DNA of 5,579 nt from positions 1 to 5,579 of the forward strand of contig JABIUH010000167.1 of assembly GCA_018701055.1 (NCBI GenBank), given 5' to 3'. Positions 5,325 through 5,579 of this stretch are shown here, piece after piece (positions within the stretch are counted from its first letter, which is position 1; every line of letters starts with the position of its first letter). Under the pieces are notes generated by a model. It was not told the DNA's origin. It saw only the letters and a program-made list of their open reading frames with translations, and made no database searches. Source of the stretch: Woeseia sp. (GTDB taxonomy: Bacteria; Pseudomonadota; Gammaproteobacteria; Steroidobacterales; Woeseiaceae). The position numbers were made by a program, and so were the translations under genes.

Positions 5325-5579
5325 TCACACGACGGCGAGGCTATGCTGATGTTGAATAATTTCTTCGCGCATATAACGCTCGCGCTGGATGCTGAGAGTG
5401 CTGCCAGTTTCATCCAACAATTCGGCATCGAGCGTCTGAGCTAACGCACGTGACGCCGTAATCATGAGATCAAACCCCTCCGCGCCGTCAATCGGCCCAG
5501 GCAATACCATGAACAAACTAATACCTGGAATTTTCTGCTCTTTGATGTTGGCCATATCAAAGCTGCCCGGCTCAACCAA
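5325..5579 (-). CDS. zipA: Cell division protein ZipA, C-terminal FtsZ-binding part (5' end missing)
   Basis: Only the last 84 residues are in the window; the reading frame enters from the right edge, so any start there is an artefact. ZipA anchors FtsZ to the inner membrane during septation: its N-terminal transmembrane helix and P/Q-rich linker are outside, and the part seen is the end of the globular domain that binds the FtsZ C-terminal tail. Recognisable marks are V-E-P-G-S-F-D (E. coli V-K-P-G-T-F-D), I-P-G-I-S-L-F-M-V-L-P-G-P (E. coli T-P-G-V-T-I-F-M-Q-V-P), A-E-L-L-D-E, and the final helix R-E-R-Y-M-R-E-E-I-I. Length to the stop agrees with the family. It sits directly upstream of ligA in the same operon, the usual gammaproteobacterial order. 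Confidence 0.93.
   Translation of the reverse strand: MVEPGSFDMANIKEQKIPGISLFMVLPGPIDGAEGFDLMITASRALAQTLDAELLDETGSTLSIQRERYMREEIIQHQHSLAVV

Noticed and set aside
5309..5428. 40-codon N-terminal extension of LigA
   Set aside because: It overlaps zipA in another frame, has no LigA similarity, and the ATG at 5308 matches the usual start of the family.

Overview
The window reads as a chromosomal segment from a gammaproteobacterium. The right end carries the 3' end of zipA (FtsZ-anchoring division protein) followed 16 bp later by a complete ligA (NAD+-dependent DNA ligase), both on the minus strand. ZipA is essentially a gammaproteobacterial protein, and zipA-ligA is a classical gene order there. 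Species cannot be named from the sequence alone.

Layout, right to left in the direction of minus-strand transcription: zipA 3' part (5579-5325); ligA (5308-3278); a DUF6502-type gene, paralogue B (3096-2248), with its own promoter and probably a leaderless mRNA; a stretch with no convincing gene (2247-1911); the broken C-terminal end of a third DUF6502 copy (about 1888-1715); an unusual island on the plus strand (about 1240-1720); DUF6502 paralogue A (1195-302), with a promoter overlapped by a large inverted repeat; and finally a gene that runs off the left edge (212-1). That last gene encodes a Sec signal peptide followed directly by perfect octapeptide repeats, written in DNA as a 24-bp tandem repeat.

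The zipA-ligA part is conserved housekeeping. Everything to its left looks accessory. It holds three related DUF6502 copies (two intact, one dead), each intact protein with a helix-turn-helix-like segment near its N-terminus, interspersed with AT-richer DNA. The plus-strand island has a 27-codon ORF with a near-perfect Shine-Dalgarno, a textbook intrinsic terminator, a nested palindrome and a short HTH-like ORF.

A working hypothesis (inference only) is that the DUF6502 proteins are DNA-binding regulators, that paralogue A represses its own promoter through the overlapping dyad, and that the secreted repeat protein directly downstream is co-regulated with it. No known defence, CRISPR, transposon or tRNA feature was seen.
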